From: Burkholderia aenigmatica
GTDB lineage: Bacteria > Pseudomonadota > Gammaproteobacteria > Burkholderiales > Burkholderiaceae
DNA length: 64,000 nucleotides
Direction of reading: 5' to 3'
Assembly: GCF_902499175.1 (NCBI RefSeq)
Contig: NZ_CABVQC010000014.1
Span: forward strand, 62,001 to 126,000
How positions within the stretch are numbered: the first letter of the stretch is position 1; the number at the start of each line of letters is the position of its first letter. A model generated the notes under the pieces. That model was not told the origin of the DNA. It did not search any database and worked only from the letters and a program-made list of their open reading frames with translations. Shown here one piece after another: positions 17,081 to 25,994 of the stretch. The position numbers were made by a program, and so were the translations under genes.

Positions 17081-17803
17081 TCAGCGCCCCGCTCCCAGCC
17101 GGTCGCGCCATTGCGTCGCCGCATACGCGCCCGCCTCGATCGCGGCCACCGCCGCGACGTACAGCACGGTCGCGACGCCGAATGCGGCGAACGTCTTGAA
17201 CGTCTCGGTCTCGACCTGCCGCGATGCATACGACAGCTCGGCCACGCCGATCGCCATCGCGAGCGACGAGTTCTTCACGAGATTCATGTATTGGCCGAAC
17301 AGCGGCGGCAACGCGATGCGCACCGCCTGCGGCAGCACCACGTAACGCAGCGACTGCATCGGCGTGAGGCCGAGCGCGGCCGCCGCATCGTGCTGCGCGC
17401 GCCGCACGCCGCGCAGGCCGGCTTCACACTCTTCGGCGACGAATGCGGCCGTATAGGCGCTCAGCCCGACCCAGCCCGCAACGAATTCGAACGACGGCCA
17501 TGCGAGCGTGAACGGGCCGATGCTCAACGCATGGCGCGCATTCAGCCACGCGATCCACGTGTCGGGCAGCAGCGACGCGACACCGAAATACCAGAACAGC
17601 AACTGCACGAGCAGCGGTGTGTTGCGGAACGTGACGACGTACGCGGCCGCGACCGTGCGCGGCGCCATGCCCCGTGCATGCCGCATCACCGCCAGCAGCA
17701 GCCCGCCGGCGGTCGCGGCGACGGCCGACGCGGCCGCGAGGCCAAGCGTCAGCAGGAAGCCCTGCCAGAGCCAGGACAGATATTTGGGAGCCAACCCGAG
17801 CAT
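17081..17803 (-). CDS. gltJ: Amino-acid ABC transporter permease (GltJ-like)
   Basis: A 240-residue permease of the same family as its neighbour. It has the RNTPLLVQLLFWYFG motif of GltJ-type subunits and the EAA loop AAAALGLTPMQSLRYVVLPQAVRIALPPLFGQ. The sequence resembles E. coli GltJ of the glutamate/aspartate transporter. It lies 97 nt after the binding-protein gene and 2 nt before gltK. Substrate assignment rests on the family and the binding protein, so acidic amino acids are likely but not proven. Confidence 0.85.
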   Translation of the reverse strand: MLGLAPKYLSWLWQGFLLTLGLAAASAVAATAGGLLLAVMRHARGMAPRTVAAAYVVTFRNTPLLVQLLFWYFGVASLLPDTWIAWLNARHALSIGPFTLAWPSFEFVAGWVGLSAYTAAFVAEECEAGLRGVRRAQHDAAAALGLTPMQSLRYVVLPQAVRIALPPLFGQYMNLVKNSSLAMAIGVAELSYASRQVETETFKTFAAFGVATVLYVAAVAAIEAGAYAATQWRDRLGAGR

Positions 17804-17900
17804 GCTGTGTTGCGGGCGCGAAGCGCGCGATCGGAAGAAAACGGAAAGCGCCGCGAGGCCGAGGGTCCAGCCGAGCGCGGCGCGCGTGCGAGGAAGCGGA

Positions 17901-18716
17901 TCAGGTCTTGTCGCCGATCCGGAAGATGCGCGTGAGCGGCGTCTTCGTCGTCGGCCCGAACCATGCGTCGTAGATCTGCACGGCGTGGCCGTTCGCCTCG
18001 AGCCCCTTCAACGTGTCGTTGACGAAGCCGAGCAGGCGCGTCTCGCCCTTCGGCACGCCGACGCCCATGTAGTCGTTCGAGATCGTGAACGCCGGGATCT
18101 CGTAGTTCTGCTTGTCGGGCACGTTCGCGAGCAAGCCGATCAGCTTCGGGCCGTCCTGCGTGATCGCTTGCACGTTGCCGGCGCGCAGCGCGGCGAACGC
18201 GAACGGCGTGTCGTCGTACGCGACGATCGTCGCCTTCGGGAATTTCTCGCGCAGCGTGATCTCGTTGGTCGTCCCCTTGTCGGCACCGACGCGCAGCGCG
18301 TTCAGTTGGTCGGCCGATTTCAGCACGCCCTTCTTCGCGAGAAACTGCTGGCCCGACGAGAAATACGGAATGCTGAAGTCGACCTGCTTCGCGCGCTCGT
18401 CGGTGATCGTGAAGTTCGCGAGCACGAGATCGACCTTGCCGGACGTCAGGAACGGAATGCGGTTCGCGGGGTTGGTCGGCTGGAGTTGCAGCTTCACGCC
18501 GAGCTTGTCGGCGAGTGCCTTCGCATAGTCGACGTCGAGGCCGACGATGTGATTGCTCTTGCCGTCGACATAGCCGAACGGCGGGTTGCTGTCGAACGTC
18601 GCGACGCGCAGCACGCCGGCTTTCTTGATGTCGTCGAGACGGTCCGCATGCGCGACGGTGCCTGCGGTAATGAGCGCGGCCCCGACGAGCCACGTAGCGA
18701 GCGTGTGGAATTTCAT
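17901..18716 (-). CDS. gltI: Periplasmic amino-acid-binding protein (glutamate/aspartate type)
   Basis: A 271-residue SBP_bac_3 protein. The signal peptide is cleaved after TVAHA. Mature motifs include IKKAGVLRVATFDSNPPFGYVD, DVDYAKALADKLGV and NFTITDERAKQVDFSIPYF, typical of polar amino-acid receptors. It delivers substrate to the GltJK-like permeases encoded downstream. The start at 18716 is set by the signal peptide; the frame is open to 18917 but those residues are non-coding in character. Glutamate or aspartate is the probable ligand from permease similarity only. Confidence 0.85.
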   Translation of the reverse strand: MKFHTLATWLVGAALITAGTVAHADRLDDIKKAGVLRVATFDSNPPFGYVDGKSNHIVGLDVDYAKALADKLGVKLQLQPTNPANRIPFLTSGKVDLVLANFTITDERAKQVDFSIPYFSSGQQFLAKKGVLKSADQLNALRVGADKGTTNEITLREKFPKATIVAYDDTPFAFAALRAGNVQAITQDGPKLIGLLANVPDKQNYEIPAFTISNDYMGVGVPKGETRLLGFVNDTLKGLEANGHAVQIYDAWFGPTTKTPLTRIFRIGDKT

Positions 18717-18941
18717 GAGCATGACCTGTTTTGTTATGAAGGCCGCCGCGGATCGCGCGGCGGCCCGGTTCGAAGAACATCGCGATGGAGTGTGTCGTCG
18801 CGAAGCCGCTAACGTATCAGCGCGTGCGGTAATTCCGAACCAACAAATGGTGCTTTGCTCAGCGGGTTTCGTGATGAGCCACGTGGGCCGCGGGCGTGGC
18901 ATGGCACTGCCCGCCACGCGCCCCTTCCCGCTTGCCGCGCA

Positions 18942-19634
18942 TCACCCGGCGAGCGCCGTCGCCGCCTCGTCGATCAGCGCCGCGACCGCCACCGGTTGCG
19001 ACGCAAGCGACGCATGGCTCGCATCGAGCGTGATGACCTTGCGCGCGCCCATCCGCGCCGACATCCGCTGCTGGTTTTCAGGCGCGATCATCCGGTCCTC
19101 GCTCGAGATCTGGTACCACGACGGCTTCACGCGCCAAGCGGGCGCCTGAACGGTGTCCGCGAACGTGCTCGCCACCGGCGCCTTCTGCGTGACGGCCATC
19201 ACGAGCGCTTCGTCTGACGAAAGATCCTGGCAGAAGCTCTCGTGGAATTTGTCGGGCTTGATCCACAGATAGCCGTCGCTGTCGGGGGCGAGGTTCGGCG
19301 CGGCCGCCGGCAGGTGTTCCTGCGTGATCCCGCCGGGGCTTTCACCGGCGTCCGGCGCGAACGCGGCGATGAACACAAGGCCCGCGACGTTCGGCAGGTT
19401 GCCGGCCTCGCTGATCACCGCGCCGCCGTACGAATGGCCGACCAGCAGCACGGGGCCGGCCTGTTGCGCGACCATCTTGCGCGTGCGTTCGGCGTCATCG
19501 GCGAGCGACGTCAGCGGCACCTCGACCGCATGCAGCGATGTATGGCCCTTGCGCGCGAGTTCGACGATCACTTTCGCCCAGTGCGCGGCGCCGCCCCAGA
19601 AGCCGTGCACGAGCACGATCGCGGGTTTGCTCAT
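18942..19634 (-). CDS. Alpha/beta hydrolase, esterase-like
   Basis: A 230-residue single-domain hydrolase without a signal peptide. The oxyanion region reads VLVHGFWGG, the nucleophile elbow GHSYGG places Ser68, and Asp180 in SSEDRMI and His207 in DASHAS complete the triad. The sequence resembles short-chain esterases of the MES/hydroxynitrile lyase-like group that are common in Proteobacteria. The substrate is unknown. It lies between the Glt transporter and the agmatine operon on the same strand, but gaps of over 200 nt on both sides suggest it is transcribed alone. Confidence 0.85.
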   Translation of the reverse strand: MSKPAIVLVHGFWGGAAHWAKVIVELARKGHTSLHAVEVPLTSLADDAERTRKMVAQQAGPVLLVGHSYGGAVISEAGNLPNVAGLVFIAAFAPDAGESPGGITQEHLPAAAPNLAPDSDGYLWIKPDKFHESFCQDLSSDEALVMAVTQKAPVASTFADTVQAPAWRVKPSWYQISSEDRMIAPENQQRMSARMGARKVITLDASHASLASQPVAVAALIDEAATALAG

Positions 19635-19775
19635 CGTGTTTCTCCTTGACGTGGCATGTCATCGAACCGTCACCGGCCCGGCCGATCCGGACCGTCGCGC
19701 GGACATGCAGCAACCAGCATAGGCGAGCGGCCGCACGCGACCAACCCCGCCGGGGCCGGCGTGAGATGCAGCGCA

Positions 19776-19807
19776 CAAAAAAAGACGCCCGCTGCAAGCA
19801 GCGGGCG
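19776..19807 (-). terminator. Rho-independent terminator of the agmatine operon
   Basis: A perfect 10-bp stem CGCCCGCTGC / GCAGCGGGCG with a two-base loop is followed, on the minus strand, by a T-run (seven A on the plus strand at 19777-19783). It lies about 105 nt after the last deiminase gene. Confidence 0.85.
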
Positions 19808-19911
19808 CGAATCCCAGTCAAGGAGGTGTCACACGAACTACGGGCCCAGATTAAGGAATTCGCCCGTCATGGACAACGAATCGATTTCAATATCGATATG
19901 ACGGGACACGC

Positions 19912-21432
19912 TCACGCGGGCACTTCGCGGGTCGAGCAGTGGATGCCGCCACCGCCCGACGCGATGCCGAGGATGTCGACCTGCACGATCGCCCGGTTCC
20001 CCGCATACGGCCGGATCGCGGCGACTGCGGCCGCGTCGGCTGCCGCATCGTTGAACTTCGGCATCACGATCGCGCCGTTGCAGGTATAGAAGTTGATGTA
20101 GCCGGCCGCGAAATGCGACATCTGCCGCTCGTTCAGGCTCGTGCCGGCCGACGTGCCGAAATTGACCGGCGGCACCAGCTCGACGATCTTCAGCGGCCGG
20201 CCGTTCGCATCGGTCTGGCCCGCGAGCCGTTGCCGGTTGGCGTCCGTCAACGCGCGTTCGCCGGTCGAATTCGACGCGTCGTAACAGCACGCGACCACGC
20301 CGGGCGCGAGAAAGCGCGCGTAGAAGTCGACGTGCCCGTTCGTGATGTCGGTCTCGCCGGCCGGGGTCGCCGCGCCGCCGGCGCCGCCCACGCCGCTGCC
20401 ACGCGGATAGGTCGCGGTGCCCGGCAGCCAGATGATCTTCCGCACGCCGAGCGTGCGCCGCAGTTCGGCGAGCACCGTGTCTTTCGCCGTCGGCAGCAGC
20501 GTCGCATTCGCGATCACGCCGTTCGGGATGTCGAACAGCTGCCGATTCCGGTTCACGTGCAGCACGGACGACTCGGTGAGGATCGCCGTCGCGTCGCCGT
20601 CGAATTCGATCGCGCCGCCTTCGAGCGTCAACGTGCTGCGGATCAGGTTCGCGCCTTTCCGCTGCGCCATCCAGCCCGCCACCGCCTTGTCGCGACCGAA
20701 CGGCTGGAAGAACTTGCCCGCCTTCGAACGGTTGCTCGCGGCCGCGACTTCCGGCGGGACCGTCGCGCCGGGGCTCATGCCGGCGCCGTCGGTGTTCGCG
20801 TTGCCCCAGCCGTTGAAATTGAAGCCGACCGCATTCAGCGCATTGTCGTTCGTCGTATCCCTGACGAACAGGCACCCTGTGTCGCGCACCCAGAAATCGT
20901 TGAAGCCGTCGGCGAGCGGCACGAGGTTGATCCCGCCCGCGGCGCGTGCCGCGTAGCGCGCATGCAGGTCGGGGTTCGCGACGCTCGCGGTCGCGAGCAG
21001 CGCGCGGGCCGCGTCGAGATCGGCCGGCAGCACCAGCATGTCGACCGGTTCGGTCGCGCCGATCGCCTTCGCGACGTCCATCAGGTCGGCACGCACGCGG
21101 TCGATGCCGGCGTCCGTGCTTTGCGGCGTGACCGGCAACCAGATGCCGTCCGCGCCGGACGCGAACGCCATGTAGGTCGACGCGTGCGTCGCATCTTCTG
21201 CCGGCAGCCGGTACGTGACCGGACGCGTCGACGGCGTCGTGCCGGGTGTCGTGCCTGGCGACGTGGAAGCCGCGCCGGATGCACCGTCGCCGCCACCACC
21301 GCAAGCAGTCAGGCTGCCCAGCAGCGGCAAGCCGAGAAAAGCGGCCGAATATCGGATGAAGCCGCGCCGGCCGGTATCCGGCGCATGCTGCGTACGCTTG
21401 CCTGCGCTCGCGTGGGTACGTCGTTTCGTCAT
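19912..21432 (-). CDS. Tat-exported agmatine deiminase-like lipoprotein
   Basis: A 506-residue member of the agmatine/peptidyl-arginine deiminase family. The N-terminus carries a twin-arginine signal (GRRGFIRYSAAF) and a lipobox LTAC, so it is probably an envelope-anchored lipoprotein. A Gly/Thr-rich linker follows. Catalytic landmarks are intact: FWVRDTGCLF, TLEGGAIEFDGD, NGHVDFYARF and the C-terminal GGGGIHCSTRE with nucleophile Cys499. It is longer than cytosolic AguA (about 350-370 residues) because of an insertion of Gly/Ala-rich loops and the signal. It is the last gene of the agmatine operon and would form N-carbamoylputrescine outside the cytoplasm. Substrate is inferred from its operon. 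Confidence 0.85.
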   Translation of the reverse strand: MTKRRTHASAGKRTQHAPDTGRRGFIRYSAAFLGLPLLGSLTACGGGGDGASGAASTSPGTTPGTTPSTRPVTYRLPAEDATHASTYMAFASGADGIWLPVTPQSTDAGIDRVRADLMDVAKAIGATEPVDMLVLPADLDAARALLATASVANPDLHARYAARAAGGINLVPLADGFNDFWVRDTGCLFVRDTTNDNALNAVGFNFNGWGNANTDGAGMSPGATVPPEVAAASNRSKAGKFFQPFGRDKAVAGWMAQRKGANLIRSTLTLEGGAIEFDGDATAILTESSVLHVNRNRQLFDIPNGVIANATLLPTAKDTVLAELRRTLGVRKIIWLPGTATYPRGSGVGGAGGAATPAGETDITNGHVDFYARFLAPGVVACCYDASNSTGERALTDANRQRLAGQTDANGRPLKIVELVPPVNFGTSAGTSLNERQMSHFAAGYINFYTCNGAIVMPKFNDAAADAAAVAAIRPYAGNRAIVQVDILGIASGGGGIHCSTREVPA

Positions 21433-21582
21433 GTTTCAACTCCATTGCGCGGTCGGCGCGCACGCGCGCGCGCCGGCTTCCGTCTCGCAAGACGGATTCC
21501 GCATTGTTTTCAGTAGTCCGGAACGAACTGCCGCCTGCTACGGTCGTGCGGGCCGGTCACGCATGCCGGCCCATGGCCGTGC

Positions 21583-22695
21583 TCAGGCCGGCTGCTGTTG
21601 CGTCGTGCAGTGGATGCCGCCGCCGCCCGCGGCGATGCCGTCGATGTTCAGCTGGATGACTTCGCGGCCGGGAAACAGGTCGACGAGCGTGTCGCGCGTA
21701 TTGCGGTCGGCGCGACTGTCGCCGAACTCCGGCGCGATCACCGCGCGATTGCACACGTAGAAGTTGATGTAACCGGCCGCGAACTCCGCGTTCTCGTATT
21801 GATGCCGGACGGTCTTCGGCCCCGGCAGCACGACGACCTTCAGCGGGCGGCCCTTCGCATCGGTGGATTTCCGCAGGATCTCCAGATGCTGCCGCGTCAC
21901 CGCATGGTCGTACGACGACGGATCCGTGTCGAGCCCGGCTACCACGACACCCGGGCTCGTGAAGCGCGCGTAGAAGTCGGTATGCCCGTCGGTGATGTCC
22001 TTGCCTGCGATGCCCGGCAACCAGATGATCTTCTTCAGCCCGAGCAGCCGGCTCAGCTCCGCCTCGCACTGTGCCTGGCTGACGCCCGGATTGCGGTTCC
22101 GGTTGAGCACGCAGCTGCGCGTGATGATCGCCGTGCCCTCACCGTCCACCTCGATGCCGCCGCCTTCCAGCACGAGCTTCGTGTCGACCAGCCGTGCCCC
22201 GGCGCGCTCCGCCACGAACGGCGCGACTTCCGCGTCCTGGTCGTGTTCCTGCTTGTTGCCCCAGCCGTTGAAATTGAAGCTCACGCCGCCGAGCTGGCCC
22301 GACGCGTTCTTCACGAACACGGGCCCCGTGTCGCGCATCCACAGGTCGTCGACCGGATGCTGGACGAGCTCGACCGACGAACCGCACAGCCGCGACGCGA
22401 CCGCGTAGTCCTCCTCACGCACCAGCATCTTGAGCGGCTCGTGCGCGGCAATCGCCTTCGCGATCGCGGCCAGGTTCGCACGCGCGACGGGCAACAGCCG
22501 CGCGCCCCAGATGTCCTCGCTCGGGCCGAACGCCATCCAGGTCGCCGTGTGCGGCGCACCCTCGTCCGGCATGTGCCAGGTTGCGCCCTGCTGCGCATGC
22601 GCGGCGCGGCCGAGCATCCCGCCCAGCGCGCTGGCGGCCAGCGCCGCACCCGATACGGACAGGCCGCGTTTCAACAGTTGACGTCTCGTTGTCAT
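21583..22695 (-). CDS. Tat-exported agmatine deiminase (second paralogue)
   Basis: A 370-residue agmatine deiminase. A Tat-type signal MTTRRQLLKRGLSVSG and a hydrophobic stretch ending GRAAHAQ indicate periplasmic export. Family motifs are complete: PHTATWMAFG, LWMRDTGPVF, LEGGGIEVDGEG, DGHTDFYARF and GGGGIHCTTQQ, with catalytic Cys363. It converts agmatine to N-carbamoylputrescine and ammonia, here presumably in the periplasm. It lies between the polyamine-binding protein gene and the third paralogue. The start at 22695 is set by the signal peptide. Confidence 0.9.
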   Translation of the reverse strand: MTTRRQLLKRGLSVSGAALAASALGGMLGRAAHAQQGATWHMPDEGAPHTATWMAFGPSEDIWGARLLPVARANLAAIAKAIAAHEPLKMLVREEDYAVASRLCGSSVELVQHPVDDLWMRDTGPVFVKNASGQLGGVSFNFNGWGNKQEHDQDAEVAPFVAERAGARLVDTKLVLEGGGIEVDGEGTAIITRSCVLNRNRNPGVSQAQCEAELSRLLGLKKIIWLPGIAGKDITDGHTDFYARFTSPGVVVAGLDTDPSSYDHAVTRQHLEILRKSTDAKGRPLKVVVLPGPKTVRHQYENAEFAAGYINFYVCNRAVIAPEFGDSRADRNTRDTLVDLFPGREVIQLNIDGIAAGGGGIHCTTQQQPA

Positions 22696-22771
22696 GGCAT
22701 TCCTCTTTCTCGTGCCGGTTACTTCGTTTGCTTCGCTTGTTTCAATCGTTCGGTGACTTCGTGATGCGCGG

Positions 22772-23884
22772 TCAAGGTCGCGCCGTCTTGAAGCCAAGCC
22801 AGGTCCGGCCTTCAAGACGCATCGCGGCCGGCGATTCGGCGATCGGCGTGAACAGCGTACGCCGCGTCGCCTCGTCCGGATAGATGCCCGGATCGCGCAC
22901 CAACGCCGGATCCATCAGCTTCAGCGCGCCCTGGTTCGCATTCGCGTAGCGCGTCGAGTTCGAGATCTTCGCGATCACGTCCGGGCGCAGGATGTAGTTG
23001 ATGAACGCATGCGCGTTGTCCGGATGTTTCGCGGAGGCCGGAATGACCATCGCGTCGAACCACATCAGGGTGCCGATCCGCGGAATGTCGTACACGACGT
23101 CGCGTTTCGGATCGCGTGCCTTCGCCTTCTGCGCGGCCAGGTTGATCGCGCCGGAGAAGCCGACCGTCACGCACAGCTCGCCGTCGATCAGTTCGTTGGA
23201 ATCGGACGAATTGACGAACTCGCGGATGAACGGCCGGATCTTCATCAGCATCGCCTGCGCGGCCGCATAGTCCTGCGCGGACGGATGCATCGGATCGCGG
23301 CCGATATAGCGCAGCGCCAGCGGCAGCACGGTGCTCGCGGAATCCTGCAGCCCCAGCCCGCACTTCGCGGCCACGCGCGACGCGATCTCCGGCTTGAACA
23401 GCAGGTCGAGGCTGTCGGCCGGCATGTCCTTGCCGAGGATCCCGCGCACCTTGGCACGGTCGTAGCCGACGCCCACGGTGCCCCACATGTACGGCACGCC
23501 GTACTGGTTGCCCGGATCGGATTGCGCCATCTGCTTCAGCAGCGACGGATCGAGATACTTCAGGTTCGGCAGCCGGTTCTTGTCGAGCTTGCGAAACACG
23601 CCGGCCTGGATCTGCTTGGCCATGAAGTCGTTGGTCGGCCACACGAGGTCGTAGCCGCTGTTACCGGTCAGCAGCTTCGACTGCAGCGTCTCGTCGCTGT
23701 CGTACGCGTCGTAGCGCACCTTGATGCCGGTTTCCTTCTCGAAGCCGGCCAGCGTATCCGGCGCGAAGTAATTGCTCCAGTTGTACAGGTTCAGCACCTT
23801 CTCTTCGTCGGCGCGGGCCGCGCCGGCCAGCACGCACAGCGCGAGGCCCGACGCCGCGAAGCGCAACCATCCTGTTCGTTTCAT
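22772..23884 (-). CDS. Periplasmic polyamine-binding protein (PotF-like)
   Basis: A 370-residue PotD/PotF-type receptor. The signal peptide ends AGAARA. LNLYNWSNYFAPDTLAGFEKETGI is the diagnostic start of PotF proteins, with the YNWSNY residues that contact the ligand, and later motifs include DLVWPTNDFM and YGVPYMWGTVGVGYD. No permease or ATPase genes accompany it in this operon, so it must use a transporter encoded elsewhere or act as a sensor. Its place between aguB and exported deiminases suggests that agmatine, N-carbamoylputrescine or putrescine is bound. Confidence 0.88.
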   Translation of the reverse strand: MKRTGWLRFAASGLALCVLAGAARADEEKVLNLYNWSNYFAPDTLAGFEKETGIKVRYDAYDSDETLQSKLLTGNSGYDLVWPTNDFMAKQIQAGVFRKLDKNRLPNLKYLDPSLLKQMAQSDPGNQYGVPYMWGTVGVGYDRAKVRGILGKDMPADSLDLLFKPEIASRVAAKCGLGLQDSASTVLPLALRYIGRDPMHPSAQDYAAAQAMLMKIRPFIREFVNSSDSNELIDGELCVTVGFSGAINLAAQKAKARDPKRDVVYDIPRIGTLMWFDAMVIPASAKHPDNAHAFINYILRPDVIAKISNSTRYANANQGALKLMDPALVRDPGIYPDEATRRTLFTPIAESPAAMRLEGRTWLGFKTARP

Positions 23885-23894
23885 CGTGCTTCCC

Positions 23895-24809
23895 TCATCG
23901 ATAACACGACGACACGCCGTCGCTGGTCAGCAACGTGCGATACATCTCCGGGCGGCGATCGCGGAAAAAGCCCCACGATTGCCGGTCGGCACGGATCGCA
24001 TCGAGATCGAACGTATGCACGAGCACGGCTTCGTCGGTGCGGCTCGCCTCGGCCCGCTTCTCGCCGGTATGATCCGCGATGAAGCTCGACCCGTAGAACA
24101 CGCCGGTGAGCCCCTGCTGCTCCGGATTGCCGTTGCCGAAGCCGACTTCGCGGCCGATCCGGTTCGCGGCCACCACCGGCACCATGTTGGCGGCTGCGTG
24201 GCCCTGCATCGTGCGCTGCCAGTGGCCGGACGAATCGAACTCGCTGCTGAACGGCTCCGAGCCGATGATGGTCGGGAAGCACAGGATCTCGGCGCCCATC
24301 AGCGCGAGGCTGCGCGCCGTCTCCGGATACCACTGGTCCCAGCAGATGCCGATGCCGATCCGGCCGAAGCGCGTGTCCCACACCTTGAAGCCGGTGTCGC
24401 CCGGCGTGAAATAGAACTTCTCCGTATAGCCCGGCCCGTCCGGGATATGCGTCTTGCGATAAACGCCGAGCACGCGCCCGTCCGCGTCCGCCACGGCGAC
24501 CGAGTTGTACGCGGCATTGCCCGCGCGCTCGAAGAAGCCGATCGGCAGCACGATGCCGAGCTCGCCGGCCAGCGCCGCGAAACGGGCGATCTGCGCGTTG
24601 CCTTCGAATGGCTGCGCGAGTTCGAGATGGCGCACGTTCTGATCGAGGCAGAAGTACGGCATCGCGAACAGCTCCGGGCACAGCACGAGATTCGCGCCCT
24701 GTGCGGCGGCCGCGCGGATCAGGCGCTCCGCGGTGGCCATGTTGTCTTCGAGATTCCAGCTGCCCGACGCCATCTGGACGGCGGCGACGGTGATGTGCTT
24801 GGACGGCAT
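23895..24809 (-). CDS. aguB: N-carbamoylputrescine amidase AguB
   Basis: A 304-residue cytosolic nitrilase-superfamily enzyme. The catalytic triad is readable as Glu46 in CPELF, Lys119 in YRKTHIPDGPGY and Cys156 in GICWDQWYPE. The sequence closely follows plant and Pseudomonas N-carbamoylputrescine amidases. It converts N-carbamoylputrescine to putrescine, CO2 and ammonia, the second step of the agmatine route. It follows the cytosolic aguA by 46 nt and precedes the binding-protein gene by 10 nt, so all belong to one operon. Confidence 0.95.
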   Translation of the reverse strand: MPSKHITVAAVQMASGSWNLEDNMATAERLIRAAAAQGANLVLCPELFAMPYFCLDQNVRHLELAQPFEGNAQIARFAALAGELGIVLPIGFFERAGNAAYNSVAVADADGRVLGVYRKTHIPDGPGYTEKFYFTPGDTGFKVWDTRFGRIGIGICWDQWYPETARSLALMGAEILCFPTIIGSEPFSSEFDSSGHWQRTMQGHAAANMVPVVAANRIGREVGFGNGNPEQQGLTGVFYGSSFIADHTGEKRAEASRTDEAVLVHTFDLDAIRADRQSWGFFRDRRPEMYRTLLTSDGVSSCYR

Positions 24810-24855
24810 TGCGATTGCTCCTCGGTGGTACCGGAAACCGCTGACGAAACGTCGC

Positions 24856-25893
24856 TCAGTTCGCGACGGATGGCTGCTGCTGCGTCGAACAGTGGATGCT
24901 GCCGCCGCCGATCGACAGCGTCGGAATCGGCAGCATCTCCACGTTACGCCCCGGGAACGCGCGACTGAATGCCTCGCGCGCGGCCTGATCCTGCTCGACG
25001 CCGAACGCGGACACGATCACCGCGCCGTTCACCAGGATGTAGTTCGCATAGCAATCGCAGTAGCGCTCGGAGCCGAAGCGTTCGGTGACGATCGGCGACG
25101 GCAGGTCGAGCAGCTCGAAGCGGCGCCCCGCCGCGTCGGTCGCGAGTTCCAGCGCGCGTCGGTTTTCCCGCATCACGTGAAAATAGTCGCCCTGCTCCGG
25201 CAGCGCGGTCTGGCACAGCATCCGGCCGGGTGCGATGAACGACGCGATGCCGTCCACGTGCCCGTTCGTCTCCACTTCGTCCGGATTGCCCGGCAGCCAA
25301 ATGATCTTCTCAACGCCCAGCATCCGGCGCAGCTCCGTCTCGATCTCCGCGCGGCTCAGGTGCGGATTGCGATTCGGATGCAGCAGGCAGCTCTCGGTGG
25401 TGATCAGCGTGCCCTGCCCGTCGACATAGAACGAGCCGCCTTCCAGCACCATGTGCGAATTGAAGATCTCCGCGCCGGCCGCACGCGCGATGTCCTGCCC
25501 GGCCTGCTGGCAGCCGTCGTATGGCTGGTACTTCTCGCCCCAGCAGTTGAAGCGGAACACGGCCGCACCCAGCCCGCGCTGTTCGCTCACGAGGAAGACC
25601 GGCCCGCAGTCGCGCAGCCAGTTGTCCTCGGCCGCGACCGGCAGCACGTCGACGCTCGCACCGACCATTTCCCGCGCGGTATCGGCCTGGCTGTGGTGCG
25701 CGGCCACCACGCAGCGCTGGTAGCGGGCGATTGTCCGCGCGACCAGCGCGAACTCGCGGCACACCTGCGCGTAATGGCTCCCCCACAGATCCTCGCGATC
25801 GTGGAGAACCGGCCATCCGAGCCACGTGGCATCCATGGATTCCCATTCCGCGGGCATCCGGTAACCGCGCTGGCGAGCATCAAAGCGACCCAT
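24856..25893 (-). CDS. aguA: Agmatine deiminase AguA (cytosolic)
   Basis: A 345-residue agmatine deiminase with no signal peptide, unlike its two operon paralogues. The motifs ATWLGWP, NWLRDCGPVF, LEGGSFYVDGQG, TNGHVDGIASF and GGGSIHCSTQQ (catalytic Cys335) are complete. It deiminates agmatine to N-carbamoylputrescine in the cytoplasm for AguB encoded next. It is the first gene of the operon, divergent from a LysR regulator about 100 nt away. The start MGRFDARQRGYRMPAEW is reasonable; a start at the internal Met of MPAEW would also match family length. Confidence 0.93.
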   Translation of the reverse strand: MGRFDARQRGYRMPAEWESMDATWLGWPVLHDREDLWGSHYAQVCREFALVARTIARYQRCVVAAHHSQADTAREMVGASVDVLPVAAEDNWLRDCGPVFLVSEQRGLGAAVFRFNCWGEKYQPYDGCQQAGQDIARAAGAEIFNSHMVLEGGSFYVDGQGTLITTESCLLHPNRNPHLSRAEIETELRRMLGVEKIIWLPGNPDEVETNGHVDGIASFIAPGRMLCQTALPEQGDYFHVMRENRRALELATDAAGRRFELLDLPSPIVTERFGSERYCDCYANYILVNGAVIVSAFGVEQDQAAREAFSRAFPGRNVEMLPIPTLSIGGGSIHCSTQQQPSVAN

Positions 25894-25947
25894 CGTTCCG
25901 TCTCCGTTGTGATTGATGGCCGATTGTGCGTCAGGTTAAACTTGATG

Positions 25948-25959
25948 AATATTGATATT
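25948..25959. promoter_or_regulatory. AT-rich palindrome in the divergent aguA / lysR promoter
   Basis: AATAT-TG-ATATT: perfect 5-bp arms with a 2-bp centre, 36-47 nt upstream of the LysR start and 55-66 nt upstream of aguA. The placement and AT content fit a LysR-type binding region, although the exact T-N11-A site is not certain. Confidence 0.5.
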
Positions 25960-25994
25960 TATTGGCCGAATCAATCAATTCATCTCATACCTCG

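Noticed and set aside
25962-25994. TTG start extending the LysR regulator
   Set aside because: Adds 11 residues not typical of the family; ATG at 25995 gives the normal LysR N-terminus.
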